Assembly (NCBI RefSeq): GCF_002742285.1
Contig: NZ_MDGM01000012.1
Span: 434,001 to 498,000 of the forward strand
DNA from: Paramylibacter kogurei
GTDB lineage: Bacteria; Pseudomonadota; Alphaproteobacteria; Rhodobacterales; Rhodobacteraceae
DNA: 64,000 nt
Reading direction: 5' to 3'
The notes beneath the pieces were generated by a model. The model saw only the letters and a program-made list of their open reading frames with translations. It did no database searches and was not told where the DNA came from. The translations under genes were made by a program, and so were the position numbers. Position 1 is the stretch's first letter. Every line of letters starts with the position of its first letter. Shown piece by piece: positions 44,460 through 53,627 of this stretch.

Positions 44460-44921
44460 ATGTTGCGCCACGCCTTTTACCGATGGCGATCGGGTATTTA
44501 TCTGTGGCTGGGAATCGCGGTGTTTGCGCTGGTGATTTTACCGCGTATCGGGGATGTGGTGATCGGGTATCTGAAACCAACAACGGGGTGTTCCATCACC
44601 GCGATTGTTGATGGTGATACAATTAGCATTGATTGTGAAAATGCCGATGAAACGCGCGCGCGGATTATCGGGTTGGATACACCCGAATTGGCCAGCGAAT
44701 GTTTTGATGAATGGATTTTGGCGCAGCGTGCAAAATGGTTTTTACGCTGGCGCATTTGGTCGGCAAATCACATTGAAACGCAAACCCAAGGGCGCGATAA
44801 ATATCGCCGTCAATTGGTGCGCGTGAAAATTGACGGCACAGATATCGCAACGTCAATGATTAACGCAAGGCTTGCCCGCCCATATGATGGTGGGCGGCGC
44901 GCGGGTTGGTGCGATAATTAA
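44460..44921 (+). CDS. Thermonuclease (SNase-like) family protein
   Basis: A 153-residue protein with an N-terminal transmembrane helix or signal anchor (about residues 11-33) and an SNase-like OB-fold domain (ITAIVDGDTISIDCENADET, then RARIIGLDTPELA, GRDKYRRQLVRVKIDG). The Arg/Asp/Glu pattern of the nuclease site is largely kept. It starts two bases after the aminotransferase gene, and overlaps the sulfotransferase gene tail to tail by 4 bases. Likely an exported nuclease. Confidence 0.82.
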   Translation: MLRHAFYRWRSGIYLWLGIAVFALVILPRIGDVVIGYLKPTTGCSITAIVDGDTISIDCENADETRARIIGLDTPELASECFDEWILAQRAKWFLRWRIWSANHIETQTQGRDKYRRQLVRVKIDGTDIATSMINARLARPYDGGRRAGWCDN

Positions 44922-45778
44922 TCTGGGCGCCCTTGAAACCATGTATCTGGAATTTGGCGTTTAAACCGGCGGCGGCAAAATTGATACTGTGGCCAAAGGT
45001 GGCGCATGATCTGATCATATATTGGGGCGGGTAGATCCGCAGGGCGCGATGGGTTTTTCACCTTGTCAAACATCGGTTCCACATAATCCACACCCAAAAA
45101 TTCATATATCCGCGCCATTGCATCCACGCTGAACAGGTTTTCAAAAAATTCGTAATGGATTTGATCAGGGGTGAAATTCGCTTCCAATGCATTGATACAT
45201 TTTTTGTAATCAGAACGCAGACGAAAATCGCGATTGTCCAACATTTCAATGGCGCGTTTGTGCAATTCATCATCCGCAATATCGCGCCGCTCGACGCTTT
45301 CTAAAAAACGCACGGCTGACCAATGGCGTGCAATCGGATCGCGCATCAAGAATATGATTTTTATGTTTGGAAACAGGGTTTTAACATATTCATATTCAGA
45401 TGGTTTTAACGCCGTATAATGCGGTGTGATTTCACCAAATACGCGTTCATCGGTTACGCGTTCATCAAAAAACGTGCGGTACAAATCACCATCGCCCCCC
45501 ATTTCAATGCGTTCCAACACTTGGAAAACTTTGTCATCTTGGGGCAGGCCGGTATGTGAATGCGGTTTGGAATATTGTTTGGCCAAACGTTCGAAATAAG
45601 GAAACGGCCAACGTTCGAAATGATCGCGATTGCCAAAGAAATGTAATTCTTTCAATGGGGACATAAAAACCTGTGGATGATCGCGCAGGGTTTTGGATAA
45701 CCAAGTTGTGCCAGATTTATGCGCGCCAACACCCAAAAGAAATGTTTTCCCCGCAAGGTTTGGATAATCATCTGACAT
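44918..45778 (-). CDS. PAPS-dependent sulfotransferase family protein
   Basis: A 286-residue sulfotransferase. The 5'-phosphosulfate loop is LLGVGAHKSGTTWLSKTL (about residues 14-31) and the 3'-phosphate motif is IIFLMRDPIARHWSAVRF (about 137-154). Similar proteins sulfate carbohydrates or lipids; the acceptor is unknown. It is divergent from the nuo operon. Confidence 0.86.
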   Translation of the reverse strand: MSDDYPNLAGKTFLLGVGAHKSGTTWLSKTLRDHPQVFMSPLKELHFFGNRDHFERWPFPYFERLAKQYSKPHSHTGLPQDDKVFQVLERIEMGGDGDLYRTFFDERVTDERVFGEITPHYTALKPSEYEYVKTLFPNIKIIFLMRDPIARHWSAVRFLESVERRDIADDELHKRAIEMLDNRDFRLRSDYKKCINALEANFTPDQIHYEFFENLFSVDAMARIYEFLGVDYVEPMFDKVKNPSRPADLPAPIYDQIMRHLWPQYQFCRRRFKRQIPDTWFQGRPD

Positions 45779-45887
45779 TCATTCATTCCAATAATTGAAC
45801 TGGATTTATGCCATGATTTTGACGTGATGCATAGATATGGTTCACGAAACACAGTCTGGTTTTTTTACAGAACAGTGACACGTCTTG

Positions 45888-45916
45888 TTGACCTCTTAAA
45901 ACCCAAGGGGTAAACC
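45888..45916 (+). promoter_or_regulatory. Predicted sigma-70-type promoter of the nuo operon
   Basis: TTGACC (45888-45893), a 17-base spacer and TAAACC (45911-45916) lie 51 bases before the nuoA start. The -35 box is strong and spacing ideal; the -10 is weaker. No other convincing promoter was seen in the 188-base gap between the divergent sulfotransferase gene and nuoA. Confidence 0.5.
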
Positions 45917-45966
45917 CGTCTCTGACTCATGGCTTCAAGGCTGTCATTACCGAAGAGGGAAGTCCG

Positions 45967-46332
45967 TTGGACGAACTATTAAGAGAGTATCTTCCGATCC
46001 TAATTTTTTTAGGTGTCGCTGCGGGGCTTGGCCTCGTTTTAATCCTAGCTGCTGTTATCGTTGCTGTTCGTAATCCAGATGCCGAAAAGATTTCTGCATA
46101 TGAATGTGGGTTCAACGCATTTGACGATGCGCGGATGAAATTCGATATCCGATTTTATCTGGTATCCATCCTGTTTATTATCTTTGACCTAGAGGTGGCG
46201 TTTTTGTTCCCTTGGGCCGCGAGCTTCCAACATGTTGGGATTGTCGGGTTCTGGTCGATGATGGTGTTCTTGGGCGTGCTGACCATTGGTTTCGCCTATG
46301 AGTGGAAAAAGGGAGCCTTGGAATGGGAGTAG
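45967..46332 (+). CDS. nuoA: NADH-quinone oxidoreductase subunit A
   Basis: A 121-residue membrane subunit with three helices. It carries the family segment [20 protein letters not shown] (Cys in the switch loop near the quinone site) and [20 protein letters not shown]. The start is a TTG preceded by GAGGGAAG. It is the first gene of the nuo operon and overlaps nuoB. Confidence 0.94.
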   Translation: MDELLREYLPILIFLGVAAGLGLVLILAAVIVAVRNPDAEKISAYECGFNAFDDARMKFDIRFYLVSILFIIFDLEVAFLFPWAASFQHVGIVGFWSMMVFLGVLTIGFAYEWKKGALEWE

Positions 46333-46856
46333 TCACATCACCCAATACCGCAGGCGCGGATAAGGATGTTGCAACGGCGGCATTGAATGCCGAATTGCAA
46401 GACAAGGGTTTTCTGGTCACGTCATCTGCGGATGTTATCAACTGGGCGCGCACAGGGTCGTTGCATTGGATGACATTTGGTTTGGCCTGTTGTGCGGTTG
46501 AAATGATGCACACCGCGATGCCACGTTATGACATGGAACGTTTTGGGACAGCACCACGTGCATCCCCACGCCAATCGGATTTGATGATCGTTGCGGGGAC
46601 GCTGACCAATAAAATGGCACCAGCATTGCGCAAAGTTTACGACCAAATGCCAGAACCACGCTATGTGATTTCCATGGGATCATGTGCGAATGGCGGCGGG
46701 TATTACCATTATTCATACAGTGTTGTACGCGGGTGCGATCGTATCGTTCCTGTTGATGTGTATGTGCCCGGTTGCCCACCCACAGCAGAAGCATTGCTTT
46801 ACGGTATCTTGCAACTGCAACGCAAAATTCGCCGTACCGGCACGATTGTAAGGTAA
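46323..46856 (+). CDS. nuoB: NADH-quinone oxidoreductase subunit B
   Basis: A 177-residue subunit holding cluster N2 next to the quinone cavity. Its cysteines are in [21 protein letters not shown] and [13 protein letters not shown]. The start at 46323 overlaps the end of nuoA and gives [11 protein letters not shown]. Confidence 0.96.
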   Translation: MGVVTSPNTAGADKDVATAALNAELQDKGFLVTSSADVINWARTGSLHWMTFGLACCAVEMMHTAMPRYDMERFGTAPRASPRQSDLMIVAGTLTNKMAPALRKVYDQMPEPRYVISMGSCANGGGYYHYSYSVVRGCDRIVPVDVYVPGCPPTAEALLYGILQLQRKIRRTGTIVR

Positions 46857-46862
46857 CCTGAT

Positions 46863-47474
46863 ATGAGCGCTGAACTACTCGAACTGGGCGAAGTGATTGC
46901 GATCAAGCAAGAAGCCGCTATCATCAGTACCGATGTGAATAAAATGGGCGAACTGGTTTTGACCGTTCATGCCAATAAAATTCCAGAGCTGGTTGAATTT
47001 TTGCGTGGCAATTCCGCGATGAAATTTTCGACATTGATTGATATCACGGCGGTGGATTACCCAACCCGCGCCACACGATTTGAAATCGTTTATCATTTCT
47101 TGTCCATGTATACGAACCAACGTATCCGCCTAAAGGCGGCAATTGCGGATGGTGATTTGGTGCCATCGATCACCGATATTCATCCATCGGCCAATTGGTA
47201 CGAACGTGAAGTGTTCGACATGTATGGTATCATGTTCACTGGCCACCCTGATCTGCGTCGTTTGCTGACAGATTATGGTTTCCGCGGCTATCCATTGCGC
47301 AAAGATTTCCCAACAACGGGTTACAACGAATTGCGCTATGACGAAGTTGAAAAGCGTGTGGTTTATGAACCCGTGTCACTGGTGCAAGAATACCGCCAGT
47401 TCGATTTCATGTCCCCATGGGAAGGTGCAGAATATATCTTGCCTGGCGATGACAAAGCAGAAGGGGCGAAATGA
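46863..47474 (+). CDS. nuoC: NADH-quinone oxidoreductase subunit C
   Basis: A 203-residue peripheral-arm subunit with the signature [20 protein letters not shown] (about residues 106-125) and the C-terminal [20 protein letters not shown]. Its stop overlaps the nuoD start (ATGATG). Confidence 0.96.
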   Translation: MSAELLELGEVIAIKQEAAIISTDVNKMGELVLTVHANKIPELVEFLRGNSAMKFSTLIDITAVDYPTRATRFEIVYHFLSMYTNQRIRLKAAIADGDLVPSITDIHPSANWYEREVFDMYGIMFTGHPDLRRLLTDYGFRGYPLRKDFPTTGYNELRYDEVEKRVVYEPVSLVQEYRQFDFMSPWEGAEYILPGDDKAEGAK

Positions 47475-48682
47475 TGGACGGTAATTTCAACGACGCCCAA
47501 ACGGGTGAACAACGTATCCGTAATTTCAACATCAACTTTGGCCCACAGCACCCTGCGGCGCATGGTGTGTTGCGCTTGGTTTTGGAACTGGACGGTGAAA
47601 TCGTAGAACGCTGCGATCCCCATGTTGGTCTGTTGCACCGCGGTACAGAAAAGCTGATGGAAAGCAGAACATATCTGCAAAACCTGCCGTATTTCGACCG
47701 TTTGGATTATGTGGCGCCAATGAACCAAGAACATGCTTGGTGTTTGGCGATTGAAAAACTAACGGGTGTCGAGGTTCCGCGCCGTGCGTCCTTGATCCGT
47801 GTGTTGTTCTGTGAAATCGGGCGGATTTTGAACCACCTGATGAACGTAACAACACAGGCGATGGATGTTGGTGCGCTAACGCCTCCGCTCTGGGGGTTTG
47901 AAGAGCGCGAAAAATTGATGATCTTTTATGAACGCGCATCGGGTGCACGCCTGCACGCGGCCTATTTCCGCCCCGGCGGTGTTCATCAGGATCTGCCACA
48001 AGATTTGATCGACGATATCATGCAATGGACAATGGAATTCCCAGATGTGCTTGCCGATATCGACGGGTTGCTCACCGAAAATCGCATTTTTAAACAACGC
48101 AACGTTGATATTGCGGTAATCACCGAACAAGAAGCGCTTGATTGGGGTTTCTCTGGTGTGATGGTGCGTGGTTCTGGCATGGCATGGGATTTGCGCCGTG
48201 CGCAGCCTTATGAATGCTATAACGAATTTGAATTCGATATTCCTGTGGGCAAAAATGGCGATTGTTATGATCGTTACCTGTGCCGTATGCAGGAAATGCG
48301 CGAAAGCATTAAAATCATCCAACAATGTATTCAAAAATTGGATGAATCCACGGGCGATGTTTTGGCACGTGGCAAGCTGACACCACCTGCGCGTGGTGAC
48401 ATGAAAACATCTATGGAAGCCTTGATCCACCATTTCAAACTTTACACCGAAGGGTTCAAAGTGCCCGAAGGCGAAGTTTACGCAGCGGTCGAAGCACCCA
48501 AAGGTGAATTTGGTGTTTATCTGGTTTCAGATGGCAGCAACAAACCGTATAAATCGAAAATTCGCGCGCCGGGCTATCCCCATCTGGCGGCGATGGATCA
48601 CATCAGCAAGGGACACCAATTGGCAGATGTGGCGGCGATTATCGGGACACTTGATATCGTATTTGGGGAGATCGACCGTTAA
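47471..48682 (+). CDS. nuoD: NADH-quinone oxidoreductase subunit D
   Basis: A 403-residue subunit related to the large subunit of NiFe hydrogenases, forming the quinone cavity with NuoB. Motifs are [30 protein letters not shown] and the C-terminal DIVFGEIDR. Two adjacent ATGs (47471, 47474) are possible starts. Confidence 0.97.
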   Translation: MMDGNFNDAQTGEQRIRNFNINFGPQHPAAHGVLRLVLELDGEIVERCDPHVGLLHRGTEKLMESRTYLQNLPYFDRLDYVAPMNQEHAWCLAIEKLTGVEVPRRASLIRVLFCEIGRILNHLMNVTTQAMDVGALTPPLWGFEEREKLMIFYERASGARLHAAYFRPGGVHQDLPQDLIDDIMQWTMEFPDVLADIDGLLTENRIFKQRNVDIAVITEQEALDWGFSGVMVRGSGMAWDLRRAQPYECYNEFEFDIPVGKNGDCYDRYLCRMQEMRESIKIIQQCIQKLDESTGDVLARGKLTPPARGDMKTSMEALIHHFKLYTEGFKVPEGEVYAAVEAPKGEFGVYLVSDGSNKPYKSKIRAPGYPHLAAMDHISKGHQLADVAAIIGTLDIVFGEIDR

Positions 48683-49161
48683 TGGGTAAACTGTTCTACA
48701 ATTTTGGTTTTGTGAGTGCGTTGAGTTTATCAATCTTTGCATTGGGGAATCCCGTGCAGGCACAATCAAATCAGAATGTAGGCTGGGGGCAATTTTTTGC
48801 CACCATCAGCGAAACACCTGAAAAATATGTGGATAATGTAAAAAACTGTCCAGTTTGGAATGACGCAGAAGAGCTGTGCGAAACCATCGAAAAATTTTAC
48901 GGCCCGCTGATTGATCCAGCGACGGGTGGTGCAAATGTTGTCGATGATCCACGCGCAGTGAAATTCATTCTGGCCATCATCACTAATGGAATTTTTGTCT
49001 CTAACAGAAGCCCGCGTGAACGTTTGAAATGCCCAGCGACTTGGCAACCAGACGCGCCGTTGATTACCCCAACGTTTAAGACCAATGAAATGCTTGTGCG
49101 TGTGCGCAAATATGAATCTGGTATCGTTGGGCAATCCTGTTTGTTAGAGCTTGTGGAGTAA
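48682..49161 (+). CDS. Exported protein inside the nuo operon (between nuoD and nuoE)
   Basis: A 159-residue protein with a clear Sec signal peptide (about residues 1-27, GNPVQAQ cleavage) and four cysteines in the mature part ([27 protein letters not shown]). The start overlaps the nuoD stop by one base, so it is translated with complex I. Not recognised beyond being a Rhodobacterales nuo-linked gene. Periplasmic location suggested; the paired cysteines suggest disulfides. Confidence 0.72.
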   Translation: MGKLFYNFGFVSALSLSIFALGNPVQAQSNQNVGWGQFFATISETPEKYVDNVKNCPVWNDAEELCETIEKFYGPLIDPATGGANVVDDPRAVKFILAIITNGIFVSNRSPRERLKCPATWQPDAPLITPTFKTNEMLVRVRKYESGIVGQSCLLELVE

Positions 49162-49165
49162 GAAA

Positions 49166-49909
49166 ATGTCACTTCGTCGTTTGCATCCTGAACAGCCTGA
49201 CAGCTTTAAGTTCACGGCAGCCAATTTAAAATGGGCCAAGGCTCAGATGAAAAAATACCCAAAGGGACGTCAGGCATCCGCCGTGATCCCATTATTGTGG
49301 CGCGCCCAAGAACAAGAAGGTTGGCTATCCAAACCCGCGATCGAGGCTGTGGCAGATATGCTGGAAATGGCCTATATCCGTGTGCTGGAAGTGGCGACGT
49401 TTTATTTCATGTTCCAATTGGCACCGGTTGGCAATGTTGCCCATATTCAAGTGTGTGGCACAACATCATGCATGATCTGTGGCGCCGAAGATTTGATTGG
49501 CGTTTGCAAAACCATGATCGCGAAAAATCCGCATCAGATTTCTGATAACGGCAAGTTTAGCTGGGAAGAAGTCGAATGTTTGGGTGCCTGTTCAAACGCG
49601 CCAATGGTGCAAATTGGCAAAGATTTTTACGAAGATTTAACCGCGGAGAGTTTCCGCGAAATCATTAATGCATTTGATCGCGGCGAGGTTCCAACACCTG
49701 GTCCGCAAAACGGCCGTTACGCGGCTGAACCATTGTTTGGGCTAACAAGTCTTACAGACATGAACACAGGCCAGCATTCGCATAATGCGTCCGCTGGTTT
49801 GGCATTGGAATACGGAGATACGATTAAACGTATCCAGGGAAATGAAGTTCCAATTTTAAAGTCGCGGACAACAGCCGCAAAGAAAAAGTCAGCTAAAACA
49901 GCGGGCTAG
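49166..49909 (+). CDS. nuoE: NADH-quinone oxidoreductase subunit E
   Basis: A 247-residue subunit with a thioredoxin-like [2Fe-2S] domain (cluster N1a): Cys in [15 protein letters not shown] and [14 protein letters not shown]. The C-terminal 80 residues are an extension ending in basic [14 protein letters not shown], resembling the repeat of the next gene product. The ATG at 49166 was chosen over an upstream in-frame start. Confidence 0.94.
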   Translation: MSLRRLHPEQPDSFKFTAANLKWAKAQMKKYPKGRQASAVIPLLWRAQEQEGWLSKPAIEAVADMLEMAYIRVLEVATFYFMFQLAPVGNVAHIQVCGTTSCMICGAEDLIGVCKTMIAKNPHQISDNGKFSWEEVECLGACSNAPMVQIGKDFYEDLTAESFREIINAFDRGEVPTPGPQNGRYAAEPLFGLTSLTDMNTGQHSHNASAGLALEYGDTIKRIQGNEVPILKSRTTAAKKKSAKTAG

Positions 49910-49932
49910 TTCAAAATGGGGAGTAATTGTAA

Positions 49933-50982
49933 ATGACGAATACGAATTCAAATGAAAACAGCACCTGCAACTTGATTTGCTGGCTTTTGGCCATTGCGGG
50001 TGGCTTGGTATTGGCCAAAATGATCGCATCGAATATCTGGGTCGGCTTGGTGATCGCAATCATTGCTGCGTTGTTGCTGTCTTGGTTGCTGCGCACCATT
50101 TTTTGTTCAAAATCAAACGACGTTGTTGATTCAGGAATAAGCACCGCCGCGGGCGTTGGTGCCGGTGCTGCTGCGTTGGGCGCGGCTGCTGCTGCGAAAA
50201 CAGCCAAGGCTGCATCTGATACAGCAAGTGTTGCAAAAGATGCCGCTGGTGATGTCGCGTCTGCTGCGAAAGATACGGCATCAACCACAGCGGCAGGTTT
50301 CACATCCGCCGCTGAATCCGCTGCGGACACAACCAAAGCTGCTGCAAAAGCAACAACAGCCAAGGCGAAAACGGCGGCGAAATCAACAGCAGCCAAAACA
50401 AAAACCGCAGCCAAGACCACAACTGCCAAGGCAAAAACCGCAGCGAAATCAACTGCGGCGAAAACAAAGACCGCTGCAAAAACAACGGCTGCCAAGACGA
50501 AAACTGCTGCGAAGAGCACAGCGTCAAAAACAACGACGGCTGCGAAGTCTGCTGCGAAAACCACAACGGCCAAGGCGAAAACAGCGGCAAAATCCACTGC
50601 TGCGAAAACCAAAACGGCGGCTGCCAAAGCACCTGCAAAAGCAGCAAGTGCAGCGAAAACAGCAGCCAAAAAAACCACAACAGCGGCGAAAAAACCAGCG
50701 GCCAAAAAGGCAACTGGTCCCAAGCTTTATAAAAAAGCGCCAGCAAAGACTGATGATTTGAAACTGATTTCAGGTGTTGGTCCAAAACTGGAAGGCACAT
50801 TGAACGATATTGGTATCTATCAATTCGCACAGGTTGCCGATTGGAAAAAAGCCGACATCGCATTTGTTGACGAGCGCCTGACATTCAAGGGCCGCATCGA
50901 GCGTGATGGTTGGGTTAAACAAGCGAAAATTCTGGCCAAAGGTGGCGAAACAGAATTTTCAAAGAAAAAGAAGAAAGCTTAG
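49933..50982 (+). CDS. nuo-linked protein: membrane hairpin, KTAAK repeats, helix-hairpin-helix end
   Basis: A 349-residue protein in three parts. Two hydrophobic helices (about residues 16-56), then about 200 residues of alanine/lysine/threonine repeats of the type AKTKTAAKSTAAK resembling histone H1, and a C-terminal helix-hairpin-helix-like domain (LKLISGVGPKLEGTLNDIGI to KGRIERDGWVKQAKIL). A related C-terminal domain is found fused to NuoE or ribosomal L21 in this order, by recollection. It lies between nuoE and DUF5337. Function in complex I unproven; the repeats could bind anionic lipid or nucleic acid. Confidence 0.75.
   Translation: MTNTNSNENSTCNLICWLLAIAGGLVLAKMIASNIWVGLVIAIIAALLLSWLLRTIFCSKSNDVVDSGISTAAGVGAGAAALGAAAAAKTAKAASDTASVAKDAAGDVASAAKDTASTTAAGFTSAAESAADTTKAAAKATTAKAKTAAKSTAAKTKTAAKTTTAKAKTAAKSTAAKTKTAAKTTAAKTKTAAKSTASKTTTAAKSAAKTTTAKAKTAAKSTAAKTKTAAAKAPAKAASAAKTAAKKTTTAAKKPAAKKATGPKLYKKAPAKTDDLKLISGVGPKLEGTLNDIGIYQFAQVADWKKADIAFVDERLTFKGRIERDGWVKQAKILAKGGETEFSKKKKKA
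50335..50700 (+). repeat. Imperfect in-frame repeats coding for AKTKTAAKSTAAK units
   Basis: Within the preceding gene, short tandem units of 9-15 bases such as GCGAAAACAAAGACCGC recur with third-base drift, coding for Ala/Lys/Thr-rich blocks. The low complexity makes this stretch prone to length change and generates long spurious ORFs on the other strand. Confidence 0.8.
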
Positions 50983-51013
50983 GCCACACGCCTGAGCCAT
51001 AAAGGAAGAACAG

Positions 51014-51232
51014 GTGGCCCCTGACCAAGATCCAAAACGTGCCAAGGCACGGATCGCATCAATTGTTATCTTTGTAACAATGGTTGTTTGGATGGGGGCC
51101 TCTTGGATTGGCGGAAAGATCGGATTACCAACGCGGTTCGCGTTTCTGTTCGATTTTGCCGCATTAGCAGCGCTTTTTTGGGCGCTGGTTGTTTTGTTTC
51201 AAGTCTGGCGCGAGAGCCAGAAAAAAGGATGA
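51014..51232 (+). CDS. DUF5337 membrane protein of the nuo operon
   Basis: A 72-residue protein with two transmembrane helices (about residues 16-36 and 43-62) and a basic N-terminal stretch (KRAKAR). It matches the small DUF5337 protein found before nuoF in Rhodobacter and Paracoccus. The start is GTG. Role in complex I assembly or stability is plausible but unproven. Confidence 0.8.
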   Translation: MAPDQDPKRAKARIASIVIFVTMVVWMGASWIGGKIGLPTRFAFLFDFAALAALFWALVVLFQVWRESQKKG

Positions 51233-52534
51233 ATGAAGATGCTTGCAGATAAAGATCGTATCTTTACAAACCTCTATGGGATGCATGACCGCACATTGCG
51301 CGGCGCGAAAAAGCGCGGGCATTGGTCTGGCACATCGAAATTCATCAAAAATGGTCGTGACTGGATCATTGATGAAATGAAAAAATCTGGGCTGCGTGGC
51401 CGTGGTGGTGCGGGTTTCCCAACGGGCTTGAAATGGTCATTCATGCCAAAAGAATCCGATGGTCGTCCATCCTATCTGGTTGTGAACGCCGATGAATCCG
51501 AACCGGGTACATGTAAAGACCGCGAAATCATGCGCCATGATCCCCATACATTGGTCGAGGGCTGTTTGATCGCGGGTTTCGCCATGGGTGCAAACGCTGG
51601 TTACATCTATATCCGTGGTGAATTCATCCGCGAACGCGAAGCATTGCAGGCCGCGATCGACGAAGCATATGATGCGGGATTGCTCGGCAAAAACGCCGCG
51701 AAATCCGGTTGGGATTTTGATCTGTTTCTGCACCATGGTGCAGGTGCGTATATCTGTGGAGAAGAAACCGCATTGCTTGAAAGCCTAGAGGGCAAAAAAG
51801 GCATGCCACGCATGAAACCACCGTTTCCTGCTGGTGCGGGGCTTTATGGTTGCCCGACAACCGTGAACAATGTGGAATCAATTGCCGTTGTGCCAACAAT
51901 CTTGCGCCGTGGTGCGGATTGGTTTTCAAGCTTTGGTCGCGAAAATAACGCAGGCACAAAATTGTTTGCGATTTCGGGCCACGTTGAAAACCCATGCGTG
52001 GTGGAAGAGGCGATGTCGATCCCATTGCAAGAATTATTGGAAAAACATTGTGGTGGTGTGCGCGGTGGCTGGAAAAACCTCAAGGCCGTTATTCCGGGTG
52101 GGTCATCTGTGCCAATGCTGCCAGCCGCAACATGTAATGATGCGATCATGGATTTTGATTGGCTGCGCGAACAACGCTCAGGTCTTGGTACCGCGGCGGT
52201 GATCGTGATGGATCAAAACACCGATGTGATCAAGGCGATCTGGCGTCTGTCGAAATTTTACAAACATGAATCATGTGGGCAATGCACACCGTGTCGCGAA
52301 GGGACGGGTTGGATGATGCGCGTGATGGATCGTTTGGTAACCGGCGATGCAGAACCCGAAGAAATCGATATGTTGTTGGATGTCACCAAACAAGTCGAAG
52401 GCCACACAATTTGTGCGCTGGGTGATGCGGCGGCGTGGCCGATCCAAGGTTTGATCCGCCATTTCCGCGATGAAATCGAAGACCGTATTAAACACAAACG
52501 CACAGGGCGCGTCAGCGCGGTTGCGGCAGAGTAG
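51233..52534 (+). CDS. nuoF: NADH-quinone oxidoreductase subunit F
   Basis: A 433-residue NADH-binding subunit with FMN and cluster N3. Motifs: [13 protein letters not shown] (NADH/FMN), [36 protein letters not shown] and the cluster motif [15 protein letters not shown] with Cys in [12 protein letters not shown]. Two starts are possible (51233, 51239). Confidence 0.97.
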   Translation: MKMLADKDRIFTNLYGMHDRTLRGAKKRGHWSGTSKFIKNGRDWIIDEMKKSGLRGRGGAGFPTGLKWSFMPKESDGRPSYLVVNADESEPGTCKDREIMRHDPHTLVEGCLIAGFAMGANAGYIYIRGEFIREREALQAAIDEAYDAGLLGKNAAKSGWDFDLFLHHGAGAYICGEETALLESLEGKKGMPRMKPPFPAGAGLYGCPTTVNNVESIAVVPTILRRGADWFSSFGRENNAGTKLFAISGHVENPCVVEEAMSIPLQELLEKHCGGVRGGWKNLKAVIPGGSSVPMLPAATCNDAIMDFDWLREQRSGLGTAAVIVMDQNTDVIKAIWRLSKFYKHESCGQCTPCREGTGWMMRVMDRLVTGDAEPEEIDMLLDVTKQVEGHTICALGDAAAWPIQGLIRHFRDEIEDRIKHKRTGRVSAVAAE

Positions 52535-52566
52535 TAGCAAGTTTCACCAAGTACCGGAGCAAGTTT

Positions 52567-53058
52567 ATGCGAAAGGGAACAAAAATTGGCTTACCCAGCG
52601 TGGCAATATGCTTTGCGTTGTTTGGCTGCACCACGGGTGGTGGTGGCAGCGTGGGTGTGCCTATGAATTTTGTTCCGACATCGGAAAAACTGTTGAAGGT
52701 GCAAACAGATTTCTTGGATGATGTTGCCGAGGCGGAAATTGCATCGCGCATGGTGAAATTATGCCCTGCATATAAATTCAACCCAGATGAAAACGAACGG
52801 GTGATTGAAAAATTCGCCATTCGCACCAGTGTTCTGGAAGGGCGCGATGATGTGCCTGCGCGTGAATTTGAATATTTCCAACGTGGTGCGGGCAGTTTGA
52901 TGAAAACGCGCCATTCCAAACAAATCATTGCAGAAAAGCTCAGTGAAAATTTGGAACGCCTTGGTATCACGCGCGAAAACTTTACTCAGTTCTGCGTTGT
53001 GGCAGATGAACAATATGCAAAACGCACCCAGATCGGGCGTTTCTTGCAGAAAAAATAG
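52567..53058 (+). CDS. Lipoprotein between nuoF and nuoG, divergent DUF5333-like
   Basis: A 163-residue protein with a lipoprotein-type signal (MRKGTKIGLPSVAICFALFGC, Cys21) and a glycine-rich linker. The mature part has one Cys early (LCPAYKF) and one late (FTQFCVVADEQYAKRTQIGRFL). This two-Cys layout with the ending IG-x-x-L parallels the DUF5333 protein at 53219, suggesting a diverged paralogue. Export is likely; function unknown. Confidence 0.65.
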   Translation: MRKGTKIGLPSVAICFALFGCTTGGGGSVGVPMNFVPTSEKLLKVQTDFLDDVAEAEIASRMVKLCPAYKFNPDENERVIEKFAIRTSVLEGRDDVPAREFEYFQRGAGSLMKTRHSKQIIAEKLSENLERLGITRENFTQFCVVADEQYAKRTQIGRFLQKK

Positions 53059-53069
53059 GGAAGGACGGT

Positions 53070-53222
53070 ATGTTTACACATAACAAAAACATTTCGCGCC
53101 ACCCTGTGAGCGCATGCGCCAAAGCCAATGAAATAAGGGATAACAACGCCCTGTCATTGGATAACACGCCCATGTTTCCTACATTTTGCGTAACGCAAAA
53201 CCAAAAGGAAACAATGGTATGA
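53070..53222 (+). CDS. Possible small ORF of 50 codons between the two DUF5333-like genes
   Basis: ATG at 53070 has a good ribosome site (GGGAAGGA), and the stop TGA at 53220 overlaps the next gene start (ATGA), the coupling seen elsewhere in this operon. The predicted product (start MFTHNKNISRHPVSACAKAN) has no signal, helix or recognisable domain and an unusual composition, so it may be a leader or a spurious frame. Confidence 0.33.
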   Translation: MFTHNKNISRHPVSACAKANEIRDNNALSLDNTPMFPTFCVTQNQKETMV

Positions 53223-53620
53223 GAAACATTTTGACAACAGCCGCAGCAATCAGCGTGATCATCACAGGTGTCGCCGTGGCGAAACCGTCATTGTGGAGCT
53301 ATGACAAAATCTCACAAGGTCTGTTTGATATGGCCGTCGCGAATGAAATTGGCAAACGCTGTTCGTCCATTTCAACACGCAAGATCAAGGGCCTGTCTTT
53401 TGCCCAATCATTATTTTCATATGCCAAAACCAAAGGATATTCATATTCCGAGGTGAAAGCATTCATCGAAGATGATAAAGAAAAGGCAAAATTGCGGGCG
53501 CGCGTCGTTCCGTATCTGAAATCAGAGGGTGTGAATATCAATTCACCTGAAACATTTTGCCCATTGGGGCAACGTGAAATCAAAAAGAACAGCCAAATCG
53601 GCGTTCTGTTAAAGGGCTAA
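53219..53620 (+). CDS. DUF5333 exported protein of the nuo operon
   Basis: A 133-residue protein with a Sec signal peptide (about residues 1-21, GVAVAKP) and the DUF5333 pattern: [20 protein letters not shown], an Ala/Tyr/Lys-rich middle and [20 protein letters not shown]. The two Cys probably form a disulfide. This family sits before nuoG in Rhodobacterales. The ATG at 53219 overlaps the small ORF stop; an earlier in-frame start lacks a ribosome site. Confidence 0.76.
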   Translation: MRNILTTAAAISVIITGVAVAKPSLWSYDKISQGLFDMAVANEIGKRCSSISTRKIKGLSFAQSLFSYAKTKGYSYSEVKAFIEDDKEKAKLRARVVPYLKSEGVNINSPETFCPLGQREIKKNSQIGVLLKG

Positions 53621-53627
53621 TAGGGTA

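Noticed and set aside
49911..50723. 270-residue hydrophobic ORF on the minus strand
   Set aside because: It is the antisense image of the KTAAK repeat gene; its Ala/Val/Phe low complexity follows from the repeats, and it has no ribosome site or homology feature.
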